From contig NZ_LPWA01000120.1 of NCBI RefSeq assembly GCF_001510895.1, positions 174,001-238,000 of the forward strand: a stretch of DNA of 64,000 nt. Reading direction: 5' to 3'. The DNA comes from Mesorhizobium loti. Its GTDB lineage: Bacteria; Pseudomonadota; Alphaproteobacteria; Rhizobiales; Rhizobiaceae. Of the stretch, positions 36,903 through 45,930 are shown piece by piece. Position numbers and translations under genes: made by a program. Each line of letters opens with the position of its first letter. Position 1 is the first letter of the stretch. Below the pieces are notes generated by a model that worked only from the letters and a program-made list of their open reading frames with translations, had not been told where the DNA came from and did not search any database.

Positions 36903-37691
36903 TTATTGCGCCGTCCAGCCGCCATCCATCGGCAGGGTCGTGCCCGTCATCTGCTTGGCGGCATCCGAGCACAGGAACAGTGTCAGCGCTGCGAGTTCCT
37001 CGACGGTGACGAACTCCTTGGTCGGTTGCGCGGCGAGCAGCACGTCGTGCTTCACCTGCTCCTCGGTCATGCCCCGTGCCTTCATCGTGTCGGGGATCTG
37101 CTTCTCGACCAGCGGCGTCCAGACATAGCCGGGGGCGATCGCGTTGACGGTGATGCCGTCCTGCGCGACCTCTAGCGCCACGGTCTTGGTCAGGCCGGCA
37201 ATGCCGTGCTTGGCCGAGACATAGGCCGACTTGAACGGCGAGGCGACCAGCGCGTGCGCCGACGCCGTGTTGATGATGCGCCCCCATTTGCGGCTCTTCA
37301 TGCCGGGCATCACCGCCTTGATCGCATAGAAGGCGGCAAGCAGGTTGATGCGGATGATCGCTTCCCACTTATCGTCGGGAAACTCCTCGATCGGCGCGAC
37401 ATGCTGGATGCCGGCATTGTTGACCAAGATGTCCAGGCTGCCGAACGCTTCTTCAGCCTCGTGGATCATGGCGGTGACCGCGGCGCCGTCCATCATGTTG
37501 GCGCCCGAATAGCGGCACTTGACGCCGAAATCCTTCTCGATGCCGGCGCGCTCCTGCTCGATCGCCGCGGCATCGCCCAGGCCGTTGATGGTGACGTTGG
37601 CGCCCTCGGCGGCAAAGGCGCGGGCGATTGCAAGGCCGATGCCGCTGGTCGAGCCGGTGACGAGCGCATTCTTTGAAGACAAGGAACCCAT
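36903..37691 (-). CDS. bdhA: 3-hydroxybutyrate dehydrogenase
   Basis: 262-residue short-chain dehydrogenase that interconverts 3-hydroxybutyrate and acetoacetate with NAD. TGSTSGIG (12-19) is the cofactor loop, NNAGIQHVAPIEEFP and SAYVSAKHG the active-site regions with Tyr and Lys. The sequence YVWTPLVEKQIPDTMKARGMTEEQV is characteristic of the 3-hydroxybutyrate group. The start at ATG 37691 gives the usual length; the frame is open further upstream but not family-like. It is divergent from the acetoacetate decarboxylase gene, with about 220 bp between them. Confidence 0.93.
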   Translation of the reverse strand: MGSLSSKNALVTGSTSGIGLAIARAFAAEGANVTINGLGDAAAIEQERAGIEKDFGVKCRYSGANMMDGAAVTAMIHEAEEAFGSLDILVNNAGIQHVAPIEEFPDDKWEAIIRINLLAAFYAIKAVMPGMKSRKWGRIINTASAHALVASPFKSAYVSAKHGIAGLTKTVALEVAQDGITVNAIAPGYVWTPLVEKQIPDTMKARGMTEEQVKHDVLLAAQPTKEFVTVEELAALTLFLCSDAAKQMTGTTLPMDGGWTAQ

Positions 37692-37910
37692 GGGAGATCT
37701 CGCAAGAGGAGGGAGGGACTGTTGAGGCAGATAGTTTGTGCGACGCAACATGACAATGCCACGGCCACATGTCGGCGCTATTACAGGGTTGCCACGACTT
37801 TGCCGGCTCGATGACGCGCCGTCTTGCGGCTGACACGGCACTGTCACGCTGCCATGCAACATATTTGCCAGCGCATTCGCGCGGGGTCATTTTCAAACAC
37901 GGGGACCAAC

Positions 37911-38693
37911 ATGGAAATCGCCGATGTCTGGAAGCGCGCCTATGCCATGCCGCTCACCAACCCGTCCTTCCCGCCCGGCCCCTACCGTTTCTTCGACCGC
38001 GAATACATCATCATCACCTACCGCACGACGCGCGAGGCGCTGGAGGCGATAGTGCCGGCGCCGCTCGAGATCGATGAGCCGCTGGTCAAATACGAGTTCA
38101 TCCGCATGCCGGATTCGACCGGCTTCGGCGACTATACCGAGACCGGCCAGGTCATCCCCGTGCGCTTCGGCGGACAGCATGGCGGCTATGTCCATTCCAT
38201 GTATCTCGACGACGACGCGCCGATCGCCGGCGGGCGCGAGCTCTGGGGTTTCCCGAAGAAGCTCGCCAACCCCAAGATCGTGCATGAGGGTGAAGTGGTG
38301 GTGGGCACGCTTCACTATGGCAGCGTGCTCTGCGCCACCGGCACGATGGGCTACAAGCACCGCGAGGCCGACCATGATTCCGTGCTCGCCTCGCTCGCAG
38401 CACCCAACTTCCTGATCAAGATCATCCCGCATGTCGACGGCAGCCCGCGCATCTGCGAGCTGGTGCGCTACTACCTGACCGATGTGACGCTGAAGGAAGC
38501 CTGGACGGCGCCGGCCGCGCTCGACCTTCGGCCCCATGTCATGGCCGACGTGGCCAAGCTGCCGGTGCTGGAAGTCGTCTCGGCCGTCCATTTCACCGCC
38601 GATCTGACGCTGGGACTCGGCGAAGTCGTCCATGACTATCTCGCTGACCAGTCGGCGACCAGAGCAATCCAGCCGGAGAAGGCTCGTGCTTGA
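37911..38693 (+). CDS. acetoacetate decarboxylase
   Basis: 260 residues. Converts acetoacetate to acetone and CO2 through a Schiff base; the expected Lys is Lys116 in [12 protein letters not shown]. The ATG at 37911 follows GGGGACCAAC. The N-terminal [26 protein letters not shown] is typical of the family. Its product and substrate tie it to the divergent 3-hydroxybutyrate dehydrogenase. The patatin gene starts before its stop codon, so the two are coupled. Confidence 0.92.
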   Translation: MEIADVWKRAYAMPLTNPSFPPGPYRFFDREYIIITYRTTREALEAIVPAPLEIDEPLVKYEFIRMPDSTGFGDYTETGQVIPVRFGGQHGGYVHSMYLDDDAPIAGGRELWGFPKKLANPKIVHEGEVVVGTLHYGSVLCATGTMGYKHREADHDSVLASLAAPNFLIKIIPHVDGSPRICELVRYYLTDVTLKEAWTAPAALDLRPHVMADVAKLPVLEVVSAVHFTADLTLGLGEVVHDYLADQSATRAIQPEKARA

Positions 38694-39845
38694 ACGCACC
38701 CGGAACAAGGCTATCGCCGCCACCATCGAAGAGATCACCTCGCAATATGACCGCATCGCCCTGGTGTTCCAGGGCGGCGGCGCGCTCGGCGCCTATCAGG
38801 CCGGCGTCTATCAGGCGCTTGCCGACGCCGGCTGCGAGCCGACCTGGCTCTCCGGCGTTTCGATCGGCGCCATCAACGCCTCGATCATCGCCGGCAACGA
38901 GCCGAGCCGGCGCCTGCAGCGGCTGGAGCAATTCTGGCAGACGATCTCGGGTCGCAAGATCTGGGCCTATACGCCCGAGGGCGACGTCTATCGCGACATC
39001 CGCAACCGCACCTCGTCATGGATGACGATGACCATGGGCCAGCCCGGCTTCTTCAAGCCGCGCAATCCGAACCCATGGTTCCAGCCGCCTGGCGCGGACG
39101 GCGCAACCAGCTTCTACGACACCGCCGAACTGAAGGAGACGCTGGAAAACCTGATCGACTTCGATGTGTTGAACGACGGCAAGAAGCGGCTGAGCGTCGG
39201 CGCGGTCAATGTCAGGACTGGCAACTTCGTCTATTTCGACACCGACAAGGTGCGCATCGGGCCGGAGCATATCATGGCGAGCGGCGCGCTGCCGCCGGCC
39301 TTTCCCTCGATCCGCATCGAGGGCGAGTACTACTGGGACGGCGGCATCGTTTCCAACACGCCGCTGCAATACCTGCTCGACCAGGAAGAGGACCGCTCCT
39401 CGCTCGTCTTCCAGGTCGATCTGTTCAGCGCCCGCGGCGTGCTGCCGCGCGGCATGGCCGACGTGCTGTCGCGCCACAAGGACATCATGTATTCCAGCCG
39501 CACGCGTCAGAACACCGACAATTTCCAGCGCATCCATGCGCTCAAGATGAAGCTGCTCGATGCCTTGAAGCGCGTTCCGCCGGAACTGCTGAAAGAGGGC
39601 GAGCAGGAACTGATTGCCGATTATTCCGACGCCGGCGTGGTCAACATCGTCCACCTGATCTACCAGCACAAAGGCTACGAGGGCCACGCCAAGGACTATG
39701 AGTTCTCGGGCACCTCGATGCGCGAGCACTGGGAGATGGGCCTCGAGGACACCGAGCGCACGCTGCGCCACAAAAAGTGGCTGATGCTGCGACCAATACC
39801 GAGGGCGTCGCCATCCACGACCTGCACCGCGAAGACCCGACCTGA
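38686..39845 (+). CDS. patatin-like phospholipase (DUF3734 type), one frameshift near the end
   Basis: About 386 residues from GTG 38686, which overlaps the decarboxylase stop. Ser/Asp lipase: oxyanion GGGALGAYQ, nucleophile GVSIG (Ser59) and the catalytic Asp in [13 protein letters not shown] conserved C-terminal region ([39 protein letters not shown]) marks the DUF3734 subgroup often found beside 3-hydroxybutyrate dehydrogenase in rhizobia. Near 39795 one base is missing; adding it gives a tail ending HDLHREDPT at 39845. It may act on storage polymer or membrane lipids. Confidence 0.87.
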
Positions 39846-40251
39846 TACTTGCGTGCGGCATAAGTAGAGTAACCTCAGGAAACAATGGCCAGCGGCCGGC
39901 GCTACCCAAGCTCTCGTGCGACCTCACTCCTCGTAGGCGGGCTTTGCGCGCGAAAACAATCCTTCGCCGGTTTCGGTCGGACCGATACTGCGCATTTGAG
40001 CTGTCCCGACATGCGCCTCAACGACGCGCACCGCTTGGCTGAGCCGATAGAGCCACCCCCGGTTCCGCGGCAGCTCGGTGAAAACTGCGGGGCAGAGCAA
40101 CGCTTGGGAATGCTCCACGCCGTCAGCGCACTCGCCGGACTATGAAGTTCTTCTTCACAGCACATCAACATTATCGCCAATAGCCGCTTGCGGGGAGCGG
40201 GTCTACTTCTGAGCGTCAGCAAAATGAGCTGGGCTCAACGGAGTACCGCCG
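39846..40251. other. intergenic stretch with possible remnant of a MarR-type regulator
   Basis: 405 bp with no intact gene. On the minus strand, 39924-40118 encodes 64 residues whose end (RSIGPTETGEGLFSRAKPAYEE) resembles the wing and dimer helix of MarR-type regulators, but there is no complete DNA-binding helix and the N-terminal part is frame-broken or absent. Treated as a likely remnant, not a gene. Confidence 0.3.
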
Positions 40252-41166
40252 ATGACCACCGAATCTGTTCGCTCTGCTGTCGTTCCGTCGCGCGAGGCGT
40301 GGCACGGTCTGCTCTGGTTTGCGCCGCTCATGGCGCTGTGGACACTGTTGATCTACAATTGGCCGTCGATTCCCGCCAGCGGCATTCCAACCACGTTCCA
40401 CCAGCTCGCGGCCCACGGGCTGATCGCGCTGGGATTGTGGCTCGGCCTCGAAAGCACGAGCCTGACACCGGGCCAACGCCGTGCGACCTGGTCGGCGATC
40501 ATGATCCCGGACACGCTATGGCTCGCCGTCGCCTGGAGCGCCGCGATCAATGGCGTCTTCCATCCGGACACCACGTCTCTGCCGGTGTTGCCGTTGGCGA
40601 TCTTACTGCCGGTGGTCATCGGCGCTCCGCCGTTGCTGTTTTCCAAGCGGATCGGGCAGGTGCTCGACGCGATGCCGGCGAGCTGGCTCGTCGCGCTTCA
40701 GCTCTACCGCGTATTCGGCGGTTGGGCACTGGCAGCCTGGCTCCACGGTGCATTGCCCGGCGTATTCGCGGTACCGGCAGGCATCGGCGACATGCTGACC
40801 GGACTTTTCGCGTTGCCGGTGGCGATCGCGGTGGCGGCCGGCACAGCCGAGGGCCGGCGGATAGCATGGCTCTGGAACATCCTCGGCCTTGCCGACTTCG
40901 CAGTCGCGGTCACCATGGGCATGATCACCTCGCCCGGCCCGTGGCAGTTGATTGTTCCTGACGTGCAGAGCATCGGCACTGGCAACTATCCGGGTGTGCT
41001 GACCCCTGCTTTCGTGGTGCCGAGCTCAATCCTGCTGCATGTGTTGTCGCTACGCCAGTTGCGCCGTCGTAACAGGAAGGTTGCGCGAAGACCCGACCTG
41101 ACGGCGCCGGCGATCCAGGCCGGGTCGCGGCCCGGAGCCTTCGAGGTCGGAGACCCTAGAATTTGA
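40252..41166 (+). CDS. multi-spanning membrane protein, unknown function
   Basis: 304 residues with about seven hydrophobic segments (LLWFAPLMALWTLLIYNW, HLIALGLWLGLES-like, LPVLPLAILLPVVIGAPPLLF, WALAAWLHGALPGVFAVPAGIGDMLTGLFALPVAIAVAAG, ILGLADFAVAVTMGMI, PAFVVPSSILLHVLSL) and a basic C-terminal tail. I do not recognise the family. ATG 40252 is the first start. It overlaps the end of the convergent CorA-type gene by 11 bp. The composition suggests an inner-membrane protein; no catalytic motif is seen. Confidence 0.7.
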   Translation: MTTESVRSAVVPSREAWHGLLWFAPLMALWTLLIYNWPSIPASGIPTTFHQLAAHGLIALGLWLGLESTSLTPGQRRATWSAIMIPDTLWLAVAWSAAINGVFHPDTTSLPVLPLAILLPVVIGAPPLLFSKRIGQVLDAMPASWLVALQLYRVFGGWALAAWLHGALPGVFAVPAGIGDMLTGLFALPVAIAVAAGTAEGRRIAWLWNILGLADFAVAVTMGMITSPGPWQLIVPDVQSIGTGNYPGVLTPAFVVPSSILLHVLSLRQLRRRNRKVARRPDLTAPAIQAGSRPGAFEVGDPRI

Positions 41167-42184
41167 GATCGGCGCCGGCCCGCAACAGCAGCCAGTAGAA
41201 CAGACCGGTCGCCCCAGCCGCGAGCAGCAGCGCCAGCAGGAAGCCGCCATGCGTGTGCGTCAGCGGCAGCTCGGCGGTGTTCATGCCGAAAATGCCGACG
41301 ATCAGCGTTCCCGGCAGAAGCAGCGCGCTCATTACCGCCAGCGCTTTCAGGCTGCGGTTCGATTCGTCCGCGAGCTCGGCCGCGACCTCTTCCTGCAGCA
41401 GCCTTGCGCGGTCGTTGACCATGACGACCTCGCGGTCGAGCCTTTTGAGGCGCGCGGACAGGCGGCTCAGTATATCATGCGCGCCTGCCGACAGCTCCCA
41501 GCCGGAGCGGTTCTCCTCCTGGAACAGCGCCGCCTGCGCCGAGATCGGCCGGTGCAGCGAGACCGTGAGCCGGCGCACGTCCTTGATCCTGCGCCGCTCG
41601 TCGGCAAGCCGCTCGGTGACGAGACGATCCTCGACATCGTCGAGCTGCTTGGTCGCCGCGGCCAGCCGCTCGCTTGCGCTCCGGCAAAAGGCGAGCACGA
41701 TCGCGCTGAACAGCTCGAATGCCGTTGCCGGCCTAACACCTTCCGACAGCGTCTTGCGCACTTCCTCTACGGCGGCCAGCGAGTGGCGGCGGCCGGTCAC
41801 CAGCAGCCGGTCCGTCACGGCGAAATGCAGCCGGCCGATGGTGGTCGACCGGCGTCCGATCTCGCCATGCAGATCGGCGGCGATGCCATGCACGACGCCC
41901 TTCTCATGCGCCAGCGCCATGCTGTCCTCATGGCCTTCGAGGATTGCATGCGCCGATTGCGGCAGCGCGCAGGCATGGTTGATCCAGGAATGCGCCCGCT
42001 GGTCGATGAGGTCGACATGCAGCCACACCCAACCGTCCGGACCGGCAAGCGCGGCCTCAATGTCCTTGGGAGCGAGAGGCTGCGGCGCCGCACCGGCGCT
42101 GCCGAAATAGGCCCAGACCAGCCCGGGCGCATGATGCCGGCTATCGTCCCAGGCAAGCAGTGTCAGATGCGATGCGTCATTCAT
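41156..42184 (-). CDS. CorA-superfamily metal transporter (ZntB type)
   Basis: 342 residues. A soluble N-terminal funnel (AWDDSRHHAPGLVWAYF..., SMALAHEKGVVHGIAADLHG), long helices (RIKDVRRLTVSLHRPISAQAALF; SRLSARLKRLDREVVMVNDRARLLQEEV) and two C-terminal membrane helices joined by the signature GIFGMNT (GMN motif). It moves divalent cations across the inner membrane; ZntB-type proteins transport zinc, CorA magnesium. The N-terminus is closer to ZntB. Confidence 0.88.
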   Translation of the reverse strand: MNDASHLTLLAWDDSRHHAPGLVWAYFGSAGAAPQPLAPKDIEAALAGPDGWVWLHVDLIDQRAHSWINHACALPQSAHAILEGHEDSMALAHEKGVVHGIAADLHGEIGRRSTTIGRLHFAVTDRLLVTGRRHSLAAVEEVRKTLSEGVRPATAFELFSAIVLAFCRSASERLAAATKQLDDVEDRLVTERLADERRRIKDVRRLTVSLHRPISAQAALFQEENRSGWELSAGAHDILSRLSARLKRLDREVVMVNDRARLLQEEVAAELADESNRSLKALAVMSALLLPGTLIVGIFGMNTAELPLTHTHGGFLLALLLAAGATGLFYWLLLRAGADLKF

Positions 42185-42267
42185 GGCCGCCGCTCATGGA
42201 CATGCCCGAAACCGTGGCGGCGCCGTAACGGCGCCGCCGGTATTATCGTCGACGCATGACCTGCCGC

Positions 42268-43868
42268 TCAGAACACCTGGCGGAAGATCACGAACAGCAC
42301 GAAAGCCAGCGCGACCGAGCAGGGCAGCGTCAGCGCCCACGCAAGCAGAAGGTTGCGCACGGTCGCCCACTGCAGCCCGGAGCCGTTCGCCGCCATCGTG
42401 CCGGCGACGCCGGACGACAGGACGTGGGTGGTCGACACCGGCAGGCCGAGACGATCAGCCATGCCGATCGTGATCATCGCCACCAGCTCGGCGGCGGCGC
42501 CCTGGCCGTAGGTCAGGTGGCTCTTGCCGATCTTCTCGCCGACGGTGACGACGATGCGCTTCCAGCCGACCATGGTGCCGAGGCCGAGCGCCAGCGCCAC
42601 GGCGATCTTCACCCACAGCGGAATGAACTTCGTCGCGTTGTCGACCGCCTTATGGTAGTCCGTCACCGCTTTCAGGTCGGCGTCCTGCATCGGCAGCAAC
42701 TTCTTCTTGTCGATCAGCTTCAGCGCTTCACCGATCAGATAGATGTCGTTGCGGGCGTTGCTGACCAGGTCGGTCGGCACCTTGTCGACGGTAGCGTAGG
42801 GCTGCAGTTCGGCGGTCGTGTTGTGGATGTAGGTCTGCAGCGCGACGGTCGTCTGGTCGTTCCATGACTTGCTGCGCACAGCCTCTTGAACCGCGGCCTT
42901 GGCGTCGGCGACGGTGACACCCGGCTTGACGTATTTGCCGAGCGCCTGCTCGACGGAAACCGAGGCCGACTTGTAGGCGTCGAGATAGTTGACGTCCGGC
43001 GTGCGGTTGAGCGCATAGGCGGTCGGCACCACGCCGATCAGGATCAGCATGATCAGGCCCATGCCCTTCTGGCCGTCGTTGGAGCCATGCGCGAAGCTGA
43101 CGCCGGTGCAGGTGAAGATCAGCAGGGCGCGGATCCACCATGGCGGCGGCGTGTTGCCCTTCGGCGCCTCATAGAGCGCCGGATTGCGCACCAGGAGCTT
43201 CATCACATAGAGCAGGAGGGCGGCAGCGAAGAAGCCGACGAGGGGCGAGACCAGCAGCGACATGCCGACATTGCTCGCCTGCCCCCACTCGACGCCGCTG
43301 GTGGCGCTCCCGGCCGGCGCCATGAACTGGTTGGCGAGGCCGACGCCGATGATCGAGCCGACCATCGTATGCGAGCTCGACGCCGGCAGGCCGAGGAACC
43401 AGGTCCCCAGGTTCCACAGGATTGCCGCCACCAGCAGGGCGAACACCATGCGAAGCCGGAAGATGAACCGACCTGCAGGATGAGCTCGACCGGCAGCAGC
43501 GACAGGATGCCGAACGCCACCGCGCCGCTCGAGGTCAAGACGCCGAGGAAGTTGAAGACGCCAGACCACATGACGGCGAATTCGGCCGGGAGCGATCGGG
43601 TGTAGATGACGGTGGCCACCGCGTTGGCGGTATCGTGGAAGCCGTTGACGAATTCGAAGCCGAGCGCGATCAAAAGGGCGATGCCGAGCAGGATCCAAGG
43701 CACCGTCTTGGCGATCGCCAGGTCCTGGCTCAGCGCGTAGCCGACATAGATCAGGCCGGCCAGAACCAGCACGCCGAAGGCCGGCAGGAACCACTTCGCC
43801 CCGCTCGATTGTTCAAGCGGATGATCCGGTCTCGGAATCCCCGCCTCACTGGAAACCACGTCCACCAT
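42268..43868 (-). CDS. inorganic phosphate transporter (Pit family), one frameshift
   Basis: Low-affinity phosphate (metal-phosphate) symporter. The N-terminal half has FVNGFHDTANAVATVIYTRSL, the repeat signature of PiT carriers; the C-terminal half has FAHGSNDGQKGMG and LPVSTTHVLSSGVAGTM. Between the halves the frame breaks near 43451; one added base yields FAMVFALLVAAILWNLGTW. About 533 residues with a large cytoplasmic loop. The start at ATG 43868 has GGAGTGGGAC before it. The repaired protein is complete, so the break is likely a sequence error. Confidence 0.9.
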
Positions 43869-43949
43869 TGTCCCACTCCATTTGCATTGCAGCAAAGAAC
43901 CGGGAAGAACGCTATGTCCCCAGGATGAAGCTGGTGTGACGCCTACAAC

Positions 43950-44483
43950 CTATGCGGCTATCGCGAGAAGCGAAGCAACGAGCAGCTTGCGCTCCTCCGG
44001 CGAGAGCACGTCGGAATCGAAGAGATTCATGCTGCGCAGTCCTTCGATGGCAAGGAAGCAGACCAGCAGCGAGCCAAGGTCGTCCGTCTCGCCTTTCAGC
44101 CGTTCGAACAGCTGCCGCTTGAACGCCTTTATCGGCGTCAGGAAATCCGGATCCTCGGCGATCGCGGAAAACATCCAGGTTGCCGAAGGTTTTGGCTTCT
44201 CGCAATCATCGGCCGACAGCCGTATGTAGGCCGCGAGCACGCTTTCGTCGCTGGCCTCGGCCACGCGGTCTTCGAGCGCCTGTTCGAAGGCATTGAGATA
44301 GTTCTCGACCAGCCCCTGCATCAGCTTGGCCTTGGTCGGGAAATTGTAGAGCAGGCCGCCCTTGGAGACGCCGGCGCGGTTGGCAACGGCATCGAGCGAC
44401 AGGCTCCCCGGACCGGCCTCGCGCGCCACGTCGGCGGCGGCGGCCAATATTCTGTCGCGCGAGTTTGCCCTACGAGCTTTCAT
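43950..44483 (-). CDS. TetR-family repressor of the efflux pump
   Basis: 177 residues. Helix-turn-helix at the N-terminus (SRDRILAAAADVAREAGPGSLSLDAVANRAGVSKGGLLYNFPTKAKLMQGLV) and a variable C-terminal ligand domain. It is divergent from the RND pump genes and a perfect 14-bp palindrome lies between the two, next to a TTGACA box, which is the expected operator. It should repress the pump until a toxic compound binds. Confidence 0.9.
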   Translation of the reverse strand: MKARRANSRDRILAAAADVAREAGPGSLSLDAVANRAGVSKGGLLYNFPTKAKLMQGLVENYLNAFEQALEDRVAEASDESVLAAYIRLSADDCEKPKPSATWMFSAIAEDPDFLTPIKAFKRQLFERLKGETDDLGSLLVCFLAIEGLRSMNLFDSDVLSPEERKLLVASLLAIAA

Positions 44484-44514
44484 CACGCCTCCCCTTACAT
44501 TAGCTTATGCAGAA

Positions 44515-44541
44515 TTGACAAGACCGTCCAGACGGTACAGT
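44515..44541 (+). promoter_or_regulatory. RND pump promoter with overlapping TetR operator
   Basis: TTGACA at 44515-44520 is followed by the perfect palindrome ACCGTC-CA-GACGGT (44523-44536) and a weak TACAGT -10 box. The operator lies in the spacer, so the repressor would block RNA polymerase directly. About 90 bp upstream of the adaptor start. Confidence 0.55.
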
Positions 44542-44631
44542 AAGGCGCCCGAAATATGAAATCGGGACCTATCGCCGATATGTGTCCCGGCATTGCTCGT
44601 TTTGCCGGCTGCCGGCTCGAGGGGACTGTCT

Positions 44632-45930
44632 GTGAAGCGCTTTTTTACTATCGCCGGATTCTTGCTTTTGCTCGTCCTTGTTTGCGTCGGCATCGTAGGC
44701 TTCAATTTCATGCGAGATGCCGGCATCAAGCAATTCTTTGCTACCATGAAGCCCCCGGCCGCGACCGTCTCGACCGTCGTCGCGAAGCCTTCGAACTGGA
44801 CGCCCGGCGTCGAGGCGATCGGCACCGTCAACGCGGTGCGCGGCGTCGACCTGACCGTCGAGACAGCCGGCATCGTCAAGGACATCCTCTTCCACGCCAA
44901 CCAGAAGGTGGCGGCCGACGCCGTGCTTTTGCAGCTCGACGATGCCGTCGAGAAGGCCGATCTGGTGGCGCAGAAGGCGCAGGCCGCGTCCGACCAGGCG
45001 GCGCTGACCCGCGCGCTCGAATTGCAGCGGCGCGGCGTCGGCACCGACGCCACGCTCGATGCCGCGCGCGCGGCGGCGGACGCTTCGGCCGCGCAGGTGA
45101 ACAAGCTGCAGGCCGTGCTCGACCAGAAGCAATTGTCCGCGCCCTTCACCGGCACGGTGGGCATTCCGAGGATCGACATCGGCCAGTATCTGGCGCCGGG
45201 CAACTCGGTCGTGACGCTGCAGGACCTGGACACGATGCGGGTCGACTTCACGGTGCCGGAGCAGCAACTGCCGTTGCTGAAGATCGGCCAGGCGGTACGG
45301 ATCGGCGGCAACGTGACCGAGATGCCCTTTGCCGGCTCCATTCGTGGCATCGATCCCAAGATCGACCCGGCGAGCCGGCTGGTGTCGATCCGCGGCGAGG
45401 TCGCCAATCCGGAAGGCAAGCTCACCCCGGGCCAGTTCGTGCAGATCCGCGTCGAGCTGCCTGAGGAAAACAACGTCATCTCGGTGCCGCAGACGGCGGT
45501 GACGTCAAGCCTTTACGGCGACTATGTCTTCGTGGTGGTGCCGGCCAAGCCCGCTGATGCCGGCGCTGCTCCGGCGAAACCGGAAGATCAGAAAGCTGGC
45601 GCGGAGAAGCCTGCCGGCGACGCCGCCAAGCCGCAAGCCGATGCCTCGAAGCCGGCCGCCGGCACGGCAAAGCCCGCGGAGGACGCAGCAAAGCCCGCCG
45701 ACAATGCTCAGAAGCCGGCCGAGGCCGGGCAGCAGCCGGCGCTCGTTCTGTCGCAGGTGTTCGTCAAGCTCGGCCGCCGCAACAACGGCATGGTCGAGAT
45801 CACCGATGGCTTGAAGGCTGGCGACCAGGTCGTCACCGCTGGCCAGAACCGGCTCTTCAACGGCATGTCCGTTGCCGTCGACAACACCATCGATCCCAGC
45901 AAATCGGCGAACAAGCAGGTTCAGCAATGA
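44632..45930 (+). CDS. RND efflux membrane fusion (adaptor) protein
   Basis: 432 residues from GTG 44632. A membrane anchor (VKRFFTIAGFLLLLVLVCVGIVG) is followed by lipoyl and barrel-sandwich strands (VEAIGTVNAVRGVDLTVETAGIVKDILF), a coiled hairpin and beta-barrel (GKLTPGQFVQIRVEL). An unusual insertion at about residues 303-368 is almost entirely Ala, Pro, Lys and Asp/Glu (AKPADNAQKPAE and similar), splitting the membrane-proximal domain. Its stop overlaps the start of the pump gene. No outer-membrane channel gene is adjacent, so a shared TolC-type channel is likely. Confidence 0.9.
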   Translation: MKRFFTIAGFLLLLVLVCVGIVGFNFMRDAGIKQFFATMKPPAATVSTVVAKPSNWTPGVEAIGTVNAVRGVDLTVETAGIVKDILFHANQKVAADAVLLQLDDAVEKADLVAQKAQAASDQAALTRALELQRRGVGTDATLDAARAAADASAAQVNKLQAVLDQKQLSAPFTGTVGIPRIDIGQYLAPGNSVVTLQDLDTMRVDFTVPEQQLPLLKIGQAVRIGGNVTEMPFAGSIRGIDPKIDPASRLVSIRGEVANPEGKLTPGQFVQIRVELPEENNVISVPQTAVTSSLYGDYVFVVVPAKPADAGAAPAKPEDQKAGAEKPAGDAAKPQADASKPAAGTAKPAEDAAKPADNAQKPAEAGQQPALVLSQVFVKLGRRNNGMVEITDGLKAGDQVVTAGQNRLFNGMSVAVDNTIDPSKSANKQVQQ

